DNA from: Fibrobacterota bacterium
GTDB taxonomy: Bacteria; Fibrobacterota; Chitinivibrionia; Chitinivibrionales; Chitinispirillaceae
Assembly (NCBI GenBank): GCA_003164335.1
Contig: PLTF01000045.1
Span: 5,824 to 50,878 of the forward strand
Length of the DNA stretch: 45,055 nucleotides
Reading direction: 5' to 3'
Below the pieces are notes generated by a model. It was not told the origin of the DNA and did no database searches. It saw only the letters and a list, made by a program, of their open reading frames with translations. Both the position numbers and the translations under genes were made by a program. Below are positions 1 to 8,496 of this stretch, in pieces. The first letter of the stretch is position 1, and each line of letters begins with the position of its first letter.

Positions 1-9
1 TTGCCTTCA

Positions 10-173
10 GGCAAACATCGCCTCATGGTTTGGACTTTTTATGCTTTTATAACACCTCTCCTTGTGGGAGAGGTCCGGCCGCTTTGGGCCGGGGTGAGGT
101 AAAGGGTGTGCCTGAAGACGCGTGCCTTTCGCGGCTTCAGGCCAGGGGGAACCGCTATGGCGGTTTCCCCACC
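10..173. repeat. REP-like hairpin repeat, copy 1
   Basis: This intergenic element shares blocks with 32103-32199. Both begin GGCAAACATCGCCTC, and both later carry AAAGGGTGTGCCTGAAGACG followed by GGCTTCAGGCCAGGGG and a final GGTTTCCCCACC. Two hairpins are visible: GCCTGAAG pairs with CTTCAGGC, and GGGGGAACCGC pairs with GCGGTTTCCCC around a TAT loop. The middle part (about 60-100), with GGCCG and TTTGGGCC, resembles 37168-37204. No gene is seen in positions 1-214. Confidence 0.7.
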
Positions 174-214
174 AGAGGCCTTTGACTTAAGATCGATCTT
201 CCCGGCTTACGGTG

Positions 215-1324
215 TCATTTGAAAACCAGGATCGTCGCCGTCTGGTTGATGTGGCCGATATACTCTTCTCCATAGGTACTGAAACCGACCGTGGGAATCG
301 GCGAAAAGATCTTTCCATAGGCTTCCGTCTGTTTCTTCTGTTCCAGTTCGAGCGTCCTGAGGATGCAGTTGAAGTTGATCATGCCGGCGACGGATCCGTT
401 CGAAGTTACGGCGTCGCTTACCACTTTCTGGGTATCCGCAATGATATCGGTCGATTCGAGAAGACTCAACTCCATTCCCTCCTTGATGGCACAGAAGAAA
501 GCAATGGCACTCCCTTTTACCTGCTGCGGGCTTCGTACGTAGGGCTCGCCGGCCCCGGTCATAAGACCCATCGGATGGTTCATGAATTTTGCGGCAGCCT
601 CGCCGGGCCCGATACCAAGCGCCGATGCATAGGCCTCGACCGCAGGCCTGCCGTCGAATTCGAGCACCGTCCGGGCCGCTTCGTCAACCTTCGTTGCCTT
701 CAGTGTTTTATTCATCAGGCGGAAACTCTGCGTCTTTATGATTTCAAAGCCTTTTTTCAGCTTGAGTACCGCAACCACCGCCGCATCGTTATAGGATTTA
801 CCGCCGGCATAGACAAAGGTCTTTTGAAAAGCGCAATTGTCCCCCGCAGACCCGCCTATAAACGGAATATCGGTCAGGTCGCCGATCTTCATCATCAATT
901 TTTCCTCAGCCGATTGCAAACCGTCTACCAGGATCATCCCGGCAAATTTTTGAAGATCCAGTTCGGCCATCGATGCCCCGAAATGCCGTTCCATGGCGGC
1001 GAACGCAGCGGCGATCCGGTTCTCGGACCTGATCGACGAAACGACCTCGACAGCAGTGTCTTCGATGATATCCGAGCCGATTCCCATGGCGACAACGTTC
1101 TGTTTCAGCATCTTCCCGCTGACGATCTCGCCGGCGGACGAGCACCCGATGGTCAAGCTGTCGCCGCAGAATTCCTGCATGGAGGCACTTATTGCAACAG
1201 GGTCATAGTGCGACGATGCAAAAAAAACCACCAGCTGCGGCGCGTACGGCTGCAACTGCAAGCCGATCTCCTGAGCGGCCTCCCGAGCACCAAATTTGGA
1301 TGAATAGGCAGTTAGAATCGACAT
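215..1324 (-). CDS. FIST domain sensory protein
   Basis: This 369-aa cytoplasmic protein has the FIST_N and FIST_C architecture. The N-terminal half has the hallmark GCSSAGE motif near residue 60 (after SLTI), and repeated beta-strand/Gly-rich segments follow (GGSAGDN near 155). FIST domains are ligand-sensing modules, proposed to bind amino acids or other small molecules, and are often found with signalling domains or as stand-alone proteins. Here no output domain is fused. The ATG at 1324 is preceded by a good AGAGGAG ribosome site 8 bases upstream. It lies 48 bases downstream of the small gene at 1373-1573 in the same direction, so the two may be co-transcribed. The family assignment is solid; the ligand and partner are unknown. 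Confidence 0.85.
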   Translation of the reverse strand: MSILTAYSSKFGAREAAQEIGLQLQPYAPQLVVFFASSHYDPVAISASMQEFCGDSLTIGCSSAGEIVSGKMLKQNVVAMGIGSDIIEDTAVEVVSSIRSENRIAAAFAAMERHFGASMAELDLQKFAGMILVDGLQSAEEKLMMKIGDLTDIPFIGGSAGDNCAFQKTFVYAGGKSYNDAAVVAVLKLKKGFEIIKTQSFRLMNKTLKATKVDEAARTVLEFDGRPAVEAYASALGIGPGEAAAKFMNHPMGLMTGAGEPYVRSPQQVKGSAIAFFCAIKEGMELSLLESTDIIADTQKVVSDAVTSNGSVAGMINFNCILRTLELEQKKQTEAYGKIFSPIPTVGFSTYGEEYIGHINQTATILVFK

Positions 1325-1372
1325 ATACAGGCTCCTCTGGAAGGTATCGGTTTTATTGGCAGGTGATAATGG

Positions 1373-1573
1373 TCAGATTCTGATTCCGAATTCGGCGGCC
1401 ATTTGGCTGAGCGCGGCAAGCGCCGATGGGTCGTCCGGCGAAAAAGCGTGCCACTTTTTGGGGTTTACTCCTTTAAGGATCATCTTCGTTTCGGTAGATA
1501 GAGCGATGATCGGATTTCCCTTTGACCGCTCCTGAATGATTCTTTCAGCGAGCGCCTTTATCTGGCCGGCCAT
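1373..1573 (-). CDS. Small conserved-looking 66-aa protein
   Basis: This is a short soluble protein starting MAGQIKALAERIIQERSKGN and ending EFGIRI. The ATG at 1573 has a clear AAGGAG site nine bases upstream, which favours it over a longer reading frame whose N-terminal extension is Pro/Arg-rich and unconvincing. The N-terminal half is an amphipathic helix followed by a short strand (PIIALSTETKMILKGV). It has no membrane segment, signal peptide or Cys cluster. The shape recalls small proteins found near FIST or signalling genes, but I do not recognise the family. It sits directly upstream of the FIST gene. Confidence 0.6.
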   Translation of the reverse strand: MAGQIKALAERIIQERSKGNPIIALSTETKMILKGVNPKKWHAFSPDDPSALAALSQMAAEFGIRI

Positions 1574-1759
1574 GGCTGAAGCTCCTTTTCTGTGAGGTAC
1601 GAATGACGGGAATGAATGGGGTATTGAAACGATGATACCATAATTCCGGCCTGGAGGCAAGAGGCCGCTCCACCCCGGTGGCCGAACCTGCCGCGGCGGA
1701 AAAAACACCGGTAGCCTGATAGTACTTTTTGGGGATTCGGGAGGCGGAAATCGATTGGA

Positions 1760-1787
1760 GCAGAGACGCACGACGGTGCGTCTCTGC
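1760..1787 (-). terminator. Perfect hairpin after clpP
   Basis: GCAGAGACGCAC and its exact reverse complement form a 12-bp stem around a 4-base loop (GACG on the plus strand). It begins 7 bases beyond the clpP stop on the minus strand. There is no strong T tract after it, so it may act as a transcript-end stabiliser or a weak terminator. Confidence 0.5.
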
Positions 1788-1794
1788 CTGACGC

Positions 1795-2385
1795 TTACTT
1801 CTTACTTATGACCCTGTCCACAATGCCGTAGGCTTTTGCCTCTTCGGCGGACATGAAATAGTCGCGGTCGGTATCTTCCGCGATCTTGGCCATGGTTTGA
1901 CCGGAATGCATCGCGAGGATTTCATTCAGGTTGTCGCGGATACGCAGCATCTCCTCGGCCTGAATCTGGAGATCGGAAGCGGGACCGAACATGTTCCCTG
2001 AAATAAGCGGCTGGTGAATAAGCACCCGCGCATGTTCCCATGCTTCTCGTTTTCCCCTGGTGCCTGCGCAGAGAATGACTGCCGCCATGCTGGCTGCCTG
2101 GCCCATGCAGACAACGCCGATATCGGATCTTGCCTTCTGCATGGCGTCGTAAATGGCTAGTCCCGAAGAGATGACGCCTCCCGGGCTATTGATAAAAATC
2201 GTAATATCTTCGGCAGACTGGCCATCGAAAAAAAGAATTCTCTTTACGATTGCCTCGGCGGAGTCGTCATCGATTTCGCCCCAGAGGAAAACCTCGCGGC
2301 GCTTCAAAAACTGCTCTTCCATTTCAGACCCTGCCATGAGTCGCTTCAAGTTCTTTTCCAACCCTTCCTTCTGATCCTTTCCCAT
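1795..2385 (-). CDS. clpP: ATP-dependent Clp protease proteolytic subunit ClpP
   Basis: This 196-aa serine peptidase forms the barrel of the Clp protease and degrades substrates fed by a ClpX/ClpA-type unfoldase. The catalytic triad is visible: Ser99 in GQAASM, His124 in LIHQP and Asp175 in DTDRDYF. The substrate-binding segment INSPGG is present at about 66-70. Length matches the family (about 195-205). The ATG at 2385 follows a strong GGGAGGT site. The gene is not beside tig or clpX, and no unfoldase gene is in the window, so it could be a second ClpP of the genome. The N-terminus (EEQFLKRREVFLWGEI) lacks the long propeptide of some ClpPs. It is monocistronic as far as can be seen, with a perfect hairpin after the stop. 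Confidence 0.93.
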   Translation of the reverse strand: MGKDQKEGLEKNLKRLMAGSEMEEQFLKRREVFLWGEIDDDSAEAIVKRILFFDGQSAEDITIFINSPGGVISSGLAIYDAMQKARSDIGVVCMGQAASMAAVILCAGTRGKREAWEHARVLIHQPLISGNMFGPASDLQIQAEEMLRIRDNLNEILAMHSGQTMAKIAEDTDRDYFMSAEEAKAYGIVDRVISKK

Positions 2386-2548
2386 CTGGTACCTCCCCTA
2401 TCGGAACCCGCGCTGGCGCGGTGGTAGTTTCAGGCAAATGCAGCAAAGAAGCACTTACAAAAATAATTAAACCGACGAGTGTACGTTCGCCCCGGGGCGA
2501 AATCCGGCATCCGGAAGTGGTGCAAGAGACCTCCAGCCGGGTGGACCG

Positions 2549-4024
2549 CTAAAAAGTCACCTCAGCGCTGCCGTCGGACAGATCCTTGACAATGGCGCCA
2601 AACTGCAGCAACTCCTGGCGCAGGGAATCGGCGGCTGCCCAGTTCTTATCGCCCCGTGCCCTCTGACGCTCTCCGACTTTAGTAACGATCTCCCTCTTTT
2701 GCAGGTCGGTCAGCATGCCTGCAGAATAAACTCGTATCGGACCGCTTATTCCTGCGAATTCCTCCAAAGACGGTTGCGGATTCCCTGCAAGGAGATCGAG
2801 CCCGAGAATTTCATCGGCCTTCCCTGCCGCTGCCCTTCGCAGTCCCGGCGGTATGGTTTCATCGTGAACGATCTCCCAGAGAGCTGCCATGGCTTTGGGC
2901 ATGTTGAGATCATCGTAGACCGCCTGATAGAAATCATCAAGAATTCGCGGGATTGCCTCGGGATAATAATTCGTGGCCGGATCGCCGGGGTCCGCGACAT
3001 CGGAAGTTCCGGCTAAGCTTCGGAGAAGGTTAAAATAACTCGCTTTGGCGCCCTTAATCCCTTCCGGGCTGTACGTCAGCGGGCTGGCGTAGTGGGCACT
3101 GAAGCAGAACAACCGATAGGCCAGGGGAGGAATATGTTCATTTTTGAGCGAATCGAGGGTAATGAAATTGCCGCCCGACTTGGCCATTTTGGCCCGGTCA
3201 ATGACGAGAAATTCACCGTGCAGCCAGAAGCGGACGAATTTCCTGCCGGTAGCCGCCTCGGACTGCGCAATCTCATTGGTGTGGTGAATCCGTACATGGT
3301 CGGATCCTCCGGCATGGATATCGATCGGTTGCGGCAGATAGGCAAGAGACATAGCGCTGCACTCGATATGCCATCCGGGAAAACCGACTCCCCAGGGGCT
3401 CTCCCACTCCATCTGTCGTTTTGAACTCTTCGGCGAGAATTTCCAGAGTGCGAAATCGGTTGGCGACCGCTTTGCACCCATCGCGACCCGTTCCCCCGGT
3501 CTTATGGAGTCCGGATCGAGCCGCGCAAACTCCCCATAGGCAGGGAACTTTGTGGTATCGAAATAAATACCATCATCCGTGCGATAGGTAAAACCCCGGG
3601 TTTCGAGCTCCCGAACCATGGCGATCATTTGAGGAATATGGTCGGTGGCCTTCGGGAAGAGATCCGCTTGCACTATATTGAGATCGTGAAGGTTTTCCAT
3701 GAACTTCTGCGTGTAAAAGGCCGCCAGCTCCCATACGCTTTTCCCCTCCTTCCGTGCGCTTTTCTCCATTTTATCTTCACCGGCATCGGCATCGGACACC
3801 AGGTGACCGACATCGGTGATATTGAGGATATGCCGCACCGGGTAGCCCAGGGAGAGTAAAGCGCGCTTAAGGATATCTTCAAAGATATAGGTTCGCAGGT
3901 TACCGATATGAGCGTAGTTATAAACCGTTGGACCGCAGCAATACAATCCTACCGTATCATGCTGGGGTGCAAAGAGCTCTTTTGCACGTGCGGCGGTATT
4001 GTAAAGGTAGAGGGGCCGGGGCAT
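2549..4024 (-). CDS. cysS: Cysteinyl-tRNA synthetase
   Basis: This 491-aa class I aminoacyl-tRNA synthetase charges tRNA-Cys. The HIGH signature appears as HIGN (AHIGNLRTYIFEDIL, about residue 38), and KMSKS appears as KMAKSGG near 280. Zinc-ligand positions are present in YCCGPTVYN and WHIECSAMS, with HHTNEIAQSE downstream. The C-terminal DALR-type helical domain and short tail follow. Length fits the family. The ATG lies 7 bases after the purM stop, with an AGGAT site inside that junction, so purM and cysS form one operon. Nothing unusual is seen. Confidence 0.96.
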   Translation of the reverse strand: MPRPLYLYNTAARAKELFAPQHDTVGLYCCGPTVYNYAHIGNLRTYIFEDILKRALLSLGYPVRHILNITDVGHLVSDADAGEDKMEKSARKEGKSVWELAAFYTQKFMENLHDLNIVQADLFPKATDHIPQMIAMVRELETRGFTYRTDDGIYFDTTKFPAYGEFARLDPDSIRPGERVAMGAKRSPTDFALWKFSPKSSKRQMEWESPWGVGFPGWHIECSAMSLAYLPQPIDIHAGGSDHVRIHHTNEIAQSEAATGRKFVRFWLHGEFLVIDRAKMAKSGGNFITLDSLKNEHIPPLAYRLFCFSAHYASPLTYSPEGIKGAKASYFNLLRSLAGTSDVADPGDPATNYYPEAIPRILDDFYQAVYDDLNMPKAMAALWEIVHDETIPPGLRRAAAGKADEILGLDLLAGNPQPSLEEFAGISGPIRVYSAGMLTDLQKREIVTKVGERQRARGDKNWAAADSLRQELLQFGAIVKDLSDGSAEVTF

Positions 4025-4031
4025 GGGGATC

Positions 4032-5066
4032 CTATTCCAGAACCACTTTCCCGGTTCCGCCGGCGATCCGTCCTATGACCCTCGGCTCAAAGCCCGCGAT
4101 TTCAGGAGCTTTGAGCACCGGTCCGACATTGCCGGAATCGACGACCAACACCATGCCGATGCCCATATTGAAGGTATGGTACATTTCTTCCGATTCCACA
4201 TTCCCGGCATCCTGCATAAATTTATAGATCGGGTCCGGCTTCCAGGTGCCGGTATCGATGACCGCGTCGCAATTTCCGGGCAGCACCCGGTCGATGTTGT
4301 CCTGAAACCCGCCGCCGGTAATGTGCGCACATCCTTTTATCAATCCGCGACTCATGAGTGAGAGTACCGGACTGTAAGCGCGATGCGGTGTCAGGAGCAC
4401 CTCGCCGAACGTCCTGCCCGCCGGCTCAAAGGGGTCCGAGTACTTCCTGCCTGCAACCTCCCGGACAATTTTCCGGGCCAGGCTGTAACCATTGGTATGG
4501 AGCCCGCTGGAACGAAGCCCTATAGCCGTATCGCCGGCGGTTATGGTACGGCCATCGACGATACCGCTCCTGTCGACAACACCGACGATACACCCCACCA
4601 GGTCATACTCTCCGACAGAATAAACGCCCGGCATTTCGGCGGTTTCGCCGCCGATAAGAACGCATCCGCCGGCCTTGCACGCGCGGGCGAGCCCTTGAAT
4701 TATCTGCTCTGCAACAGCCGGGATAAGCTTGTTGATGCCTATGTAGTCGAGGAAGAAGAGCGGGCGGGCGCCAAGTACCAGGATATCGTTGATGCAATGA
4801 TTGACTATATCCTCCCCGACCGTGGAATGGATGCCGGTTTCGAAGGCAACTTTTACCTTGGTGCCGACACTGTCGGTCGAGGAGATGAGCACCGGATCGG
4901 CCATGGTTTTCAGGGATGCAGCGCTGAACATTCCCCCGAACTGGCCGAACCCGCCGACAACAGCATCGGTAAATGTCGAGCTCACGAGTTCGCCGATTCG
5001 CTTCTTTGCGAGGTTCCATACACCCAGATCGACGCCTGCATCAGAGTATTTCAGTGATTTTGCCAT
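4032..5066 (-). CDS. purM: Phosphoribosylformylglycinamidine cyclo-ligase (AIR synthetase)
   Basis: This 344-aa enzyme of de novo purine synthesis closes FGAM to AIR using ATP. Family signatures include YSDAGVDL at the N-terminus, SSTDSVGTKVKVAFE (ATP/phosphate region), HCINDILVLGA, GGETAEMPGVY and the C-terminal HITGGGFQDNIDRVLP. Length matches PurM (about 345). It is the first gene of a two-gene operon with cysS, whose start follows after 7 bases. The ribosome site before ATG 5066 is weak. No other pur genes are nearby. Confidence 0.96.
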   Translation of the reverse strand: MAKSLKYSDAGVDLGVWNLAKKRIGELVSSTFTDAVVGGFGQFGGMFSAASLKTMADPVLISSTDSVGTKVKVAFETGIHSTVGEDIVNHCINDILVLGARPLFFLDYIGINKLIPAVAEQIIQGLARACKAGGCVLIGGETAEMPGVYSVGEYDLVGCIVGVVDRSGIVDGRTITAGDTAIGLRSSGLHTNGYSLARKIVREVAGRKYSDPFEPAGRTFGEVLLTPHRAYSPVLSLMSRGLIKGCAHITGGGFQDNIDRVLPGNCDAVIDTGTWKPDPIYKFMQDAGNVESEEMYHTFNMGIGMVLVVDSGNVGPVLKAPEIAGFEPRVIGRIAGGTGKVVLE

Positions 5067-5257
5067 TGGATTTTTCAGCCGGTTTGTTGTAAGAAGTTCG
5101 ATGTCGGGTAAGCCGTCAAAAATAGATCACGTATGAAGACGAATCAACCGGAGACGGTTGATGATGCTTCTTTTATGAAATATCAGAGTAACCTGATTGC
5201 GACGTTATCCCCGGGAACTTCCCATTTTTCCCCTCGCGCGCGCCCCGATGGTACCCC

Positions 5258-5286
5258 TTCCGGATCGATCAGGTATATTTTATACT
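5258..5286 (+). promoter_or_regulatory. Possible promoter of mgsA
   Basis: A TATACT -10 box (5281-5286) lies 17 bases after a poor -35 box TTCCGG (5258-5263), about 31 bases before the mgsA ATG. Only the -10 is convincing. Confidence 0.3.
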
Positions 5287-5316
5287 GAATTCTTCGATCA
5301 AAAGAAAGGAGATGCC

Positions 5317-5787
5317 ATGGGTTCTTCAAAACGTATTGCCCTCGTTGCTCACGATAATTGCAAGAAAGACCTCCTCGAATGGACGGAATGGAATTGGGAG
5401 GCCATTCTGAACCATAAGCTTGTCTGCACCGGTACCACGGGAACGCTCGTTGAAGAGGCCCTGATGAGAAAGATCGGCGAGGGAAATAAGCTCAAGCACC
5501 CGGTTGTAAAACTTAAATCCGGACCCTTTGGCGGCGATCAGCAGCTTGGGTCGCTCATCTCGCAAGGCAAAGTAGATGTGCTTATCTTCTTCTGGGACCC
5601 CATGCAGCCGCAGCCGCACGATGTCGATGTAAAAGCACTTCTGCGCATCACGGTACTGTATAATATTCCATCCGCCTGCAACCGGTCGACGGCGGATTTC
5701 ATCATCTCCTCACCGCTCATGAAAGAGTCGTATACGCCGATCGTTCGCGATTATTCGGCCTATATTCAGCGTTCACTTCCTCTCTGA
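5317..5787 (+). CDS. mgsA: Methylglyoxal synthase
   Basis: This 156-aa enzyme converts dihydroxyacetone phosphate to methylglyoxal and phosphate, a bypass of lower glycolysis that relieves phosphosugar stress. Family motifs run in order: ALVAHDNCKK (phosphate binding), CTGTTGTL, LKSGPFGGDQQLG containing the catalytic Asp, VLIFFWDPMQPQPHD and the C-terminal ACNRSTADFIISSP. Length is that of E. coli MgsA (about 152). The ATG at 5317 is chosen because an AAAGGAG site lies just upstream; a further 40-residue N-terminal extension is not conserved in kind. It is a single gene, convergent with the flavoprotein gene at 5842. Confidence 0.95.
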   Translation: MGSSKRIALVAHDNCKKDLLEWTEWNWEAILNHKLVCTGTTGTLVEEALMRKIGEGNKLKHPVVKLKSGPFGGDQQLGSLISQGKVDVLIFFWDPMQPQPHDVDVKALLRITVLYNIPSACNRSTADFIISSPLMKESYTPIVRDYSAYIQRSLPL

Positions 5788-5841
5788 GCTCCCGCCGGGT
5801 ATTGAACAGCTGAGCCGGGCGGCTCGCAGCGGACCGATTGG

Positions 5842-6963
5842 TCATGCGCCGGGGGAGAGCAGACTCTCCACATATTTTGCAATTGCCAACGACGCGGTGA
5901 GGCCCGGCGACTCGATTCCCACCAGGTTGATAAAGCCGGGAAGGCCGCGTTCGCGCTCATCCCGGATGACGAAATCCCTGAAACTCTCCCCGTTTCCTTG
6001 CAGCTTCGGCCTGATGCCGGCCATTCCCGGCGAAAGGTCACTCTCTTCGATAAACGGGAAAAGGGTTCGGCCCGCGCGGAAAAACTCCTTACCGTGCGCC
6101 GGATCGACGCCGTAATTTATCGAGTCAACGAAGAAGGCATTGGGTCCGAGCTTCAGGTTTCCGTCGAGGCCGATAACGCAATGGATACCCAGGCTGATCG
6201 CTGAGGGCGCAGGATAGACCAGGTGGGAGAGCTTCCCCCGATGACGCGGCGCAACCTCGAAGTACTCCCCCTTGCAGAATCGTATCCGGTATCCGGCGAG
6301 GTCCGGATCGATGCCTGCCAGGCTTGCGATGCGATCAGCACCGAGCCCGGCGGCATTGATCACGACGCCGCATGAGAGCGTGAGCGTCGAGCCGTCGGTG
6401 TCGGCGACCGCGATTTCATAGCGACCATTCATGCGATTGACGGCTATCGCTTCGCAGTTATAGGCAAAGATAACTCCCTGACCGGAAGCAATCTGCTCCA
6501 GCCGCTTCATGAATGCATGGGTATCGAGAATGCCGGTTGACGGGCTGAACATTCCGGTGCGTCCCGGGAGGCTCGGTTCCAGCCGGGCAACACCCTTCTC
6601 GTCAAGAATGGCAAGCCCTTCGACGCCGTTTGCGGCACCTTGCATGAACAAGGCGTTGACCGCCTTCTCATCCTCTTGCGAAAGTGCGACCAAGAGTTTT
6701 CCAAGGCGACGATGGGGAATCGCATGCTCCCGGCAGAAGTCGTACAGAAGCCGGTTTCCCTCGGTGCAAAGCTGGGCCTTGAGCGAACCGGATGGATAAT
6801 AGAACCCGGCATGGATGACCTCACTGTTGCGGGATGAGGTTTCGCGGCCGAAGGAATCGCAGCGTTCCACCACGACGACGCCGGTGCCGGTACGCGAGAG
6901 GCGCTGCGCCAGGGCAAGCCCGACAACGCCGGCACCGATGATGACTACTTCCGTTTTTTCCAT
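5842..6963 (-). CDS. lhgO: L-2-hydroxyglutarate oxidase/dehydrogenase-type FAD enzyme
   Basis: This 373-aa member of the DAO flavoprotein family has an N-terminal FAD Rossmann motif GAGVVGLALA and an Arg/Glu-rich second strand (VVVVERCDSFGRETSSRNSEV). It carries HAGFYY, typical of the LhgO/L2HGDH group, and the C-terminal GIRPKL and GIESPGLTASLAIA motifs. The family oxidises L-2-hydroxyglutarate to 2-oxoglutarate, passing electrons to the quinone pool or O2. It starts 3 bases beyond the malQ stop, so malQ and lhgO are co-transcribed, although no metabolic link is obvious. Other DAO-family 2-hydroxyacid or glycerol-3-phosphate-like substrates cannot be excluded. Confidence 0.82.
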   Translation of the reverse strand: MEKTEVVIIGAGVVGLALAQRLSRTGTGVVVVERCDSFGRETSSRNSEVIHAGFYYPSGSLKAQLCTEGNRLLYDFCREHAIPHRRLGKLLVALSQEDEKAVNALFMQGAANGVEGLAILDEKGVARLEPSLPGRTGMFSPSTGILDTHAFMKRLEQIASGQGVIFAYNCEAIAVNRMNGRYEIAVADTDGSTLTLSCGVVINAAGLGADRIASLAGIDPDLAGYRIRFCKGEYFEVAPRHRGKLSHLVYPAPSAISLGIHCVIGLDGNLKLGPNAFFVDSINYGVDPAHGKEFFRAGRTLFPFIEESDLSPGMAGIRPKLQGNGESFRDFVIRDERERGLPGFINLVGIESPGLTASLAIAKYVESLLSPGA

Positions 6964-6966
6964 GCT

Positions 6967-8457
6967 TCAGGCGCCCTTCGCGGTATCGGCGGCGCGGTCC
7001 GATCTTCCATAGACATCGGTAAAGTCTGCAGCCTGGGTAAAATATTTCTCATGCAGGTATTTCTCCGCCACGCGCCACCGCCAGTTGCCGCTCTCGCTTC
7101 CCGGTGTGTTCATGCGGTCTTTTCCGGGAAGCCCGAGAATATCCTGGAGGGGAATGATGCAGAAACGCGAAGGCGACTGGTAGGCCAGTCGGAGGAAACG
7201 TTCGATGAAGGTATGCCCGGTGCACCCGAGGTAACGGCTGACAAAGGTTCGCTCTTTGCTGCCCAGGGAGGCAAACCACCCCAGGGAGGTATCGTTATCG
7301 TGCGTGCCGGAATACATGATGCTGTCGGCATTGACGTTGCTCGGAAGGTAGATATTATCCGGATTACCGTCAAAGGCAAATTGCAGCACTTTCATGCCGG
7401 GCAGGCCGGTCCGGCGCCGAAGCATCTCGACCCGGGGGGTGATATCGCCCAGGTCCTCGGCAATGAGGGCAGCCTCACCGATAGCCTTCCTGACAGCGGT
7501 AAAAAATTCCTCTCCCGGACCATCCTCCCAGGTCCCGTTCACGGCATTCGCACTTCCGCCCGGCACTGCCCAATAGGAGTCGAACCCCCGGAAGTGGTCG
7601 AGTCTGAGGAAATCCACCAGCTCAAGCGCCTTTCCGATGCGTCGTATCCACCAGGCGAAGCCGTCCTGCCGCATGATATCCCAGCGGTAGAGAGGATTTC
7701 CCCAGAGCTGTCCGGTTTCACTGAAATAATCGGGCGGCACGCCGCCGAGACGCAACTGGTTCCCCTGGTCATCGAGTTCAAAGAGATGCGGCGAACTCCA
7801 GGTATCCGAGCTGTCGCCCGCGACATAATACGGCATATCGCCGATGATCCGCACGCCTTTACTCTTTGCGTATGCATGCAGTTCCGCCCACTGGCGGTAG
7901 AAGATAAACTGCAGGAACTTATGGAAGCGGATGGTGTCCTTCTCAGCCTCCTGAAATTTACCGAGGGCGTGAGGAAACCGAAGCCTGAGGGGAGCGTCCC
8001 ACCCTACCCAGGCCCTGCCCTCGTGCCGCGCCTTGATGACGGCGAAGAGCGCGAAATCGTCCAGCCATGGCCGCTGTTTCTCGCAAAAGGCCGTAAACTC
8101 AGGCGTATCCCTGAATCGAGAATAGGCCTTGAGGAAGAGCTTCTCCTTTTCCGGAATGACGCGACCGTAATCCACCGCATCATCGGGCAGGTGGGGAAAA
8201 TCCTGAATTTCATCTTTGGTCAGGAGATCCGGGAGAAGCGTCGGAGCTATCAGCAGCGTATTGCCCGCAAAGGAGCACAGGCACTGGTAGGGGGAATCGC
8301 CGTAGCCCGTCGGGCCAAGGGGGCACACCTGCCAGAGCTGCTGATGACTTGCAGCCAGCAGATCGATCCATCGCCGGGAGGACTCGCCGAAATCGCCGAT
8401 TCCAAACCGCGATGGCAACGATGTTGGATGGAGGAATATGCCTGCTGCTCTGTTCAT
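6967..8457 (-). CDS. malQ: 4-alpha-glucanotransferase (amylomaltase)
   Basis: This 496-aa GH77 enzyme disproportionates maltodextrins in glycogen/maltose metabolism. Signatures include LHPTSLPSRFGIGDFG at the N-terminus, GDSPYQ, ADMPYYVAGDSSDTW-like text (here GDMPYYVAGDSSD), the nucleophile region FLRLDHFRGF, the acid/base region LIAEDLGDITP and SGTHDNDTSLGW. Length is that of bacterial MalQ. The ATG at 8457 has a TAGGAG site six bases upstream. lhgO follows after 3 bases. No glycogen genes are adjacent. Confidence 0.95.
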   Translation of the reverse strand: MNRAAGIFLHPTSLPSRFGIGDFGESSRRWIDLLAASHQQLWQVCPLGPTGYGDSPYQCLCSFAGNTLLIAPTLLPDLLTKDEIQDFPHLPDDAVDYGRVIPEKEKLFLKAYSRFRDTPEFTAFCEKQRPWLDDFALFAVIKARHEGRAWVGWDAPLRLRFPHALGKFQEAEKDTIRFHKFLQFIFYRQWAELHAYAKSKGVRIIGDMPYYVAGDSSDTWSSPHLFELDDQGNQLRLGGVPPDYFSETGQLWGNPLYRWDIMRQDGFAWWIRRIGKALELVDFLRLDHFRGFDSYWAVPGGSANAVNGTWEDGPGEEFFTAVRKAIGEAALIAEDLGDITPRVEMLRRRTGLPGMKVLQFAFDGNPDNIYLPSNVNADSIMYSGTHDNDTSLGWFASLGSKERTFVSRYLGCTGHTFIERFLRLAYQSPSRFCIIPLQDILGLPGKDRMNTPGSESGNWRWRVAEKYLHEKYFTQAADFTDVYGRSDRAADTAKGA

Positions 8458-8496
8458 TGAACTCCTATCTTAAAAAAAATACCCTTCCCCCCGCAG

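Noticed and set aside
4383-5057. Open frame opposite purM
   Set aside because: It is a shadow of purM, with no motif or start signal.
7051-8460. Long open frame on the plus strand opposite malQ
   Set aside because: It is antisense to a clear GH77 gene, has no ribosome site or recognisable motif, and its composition is that of a shadow frame.
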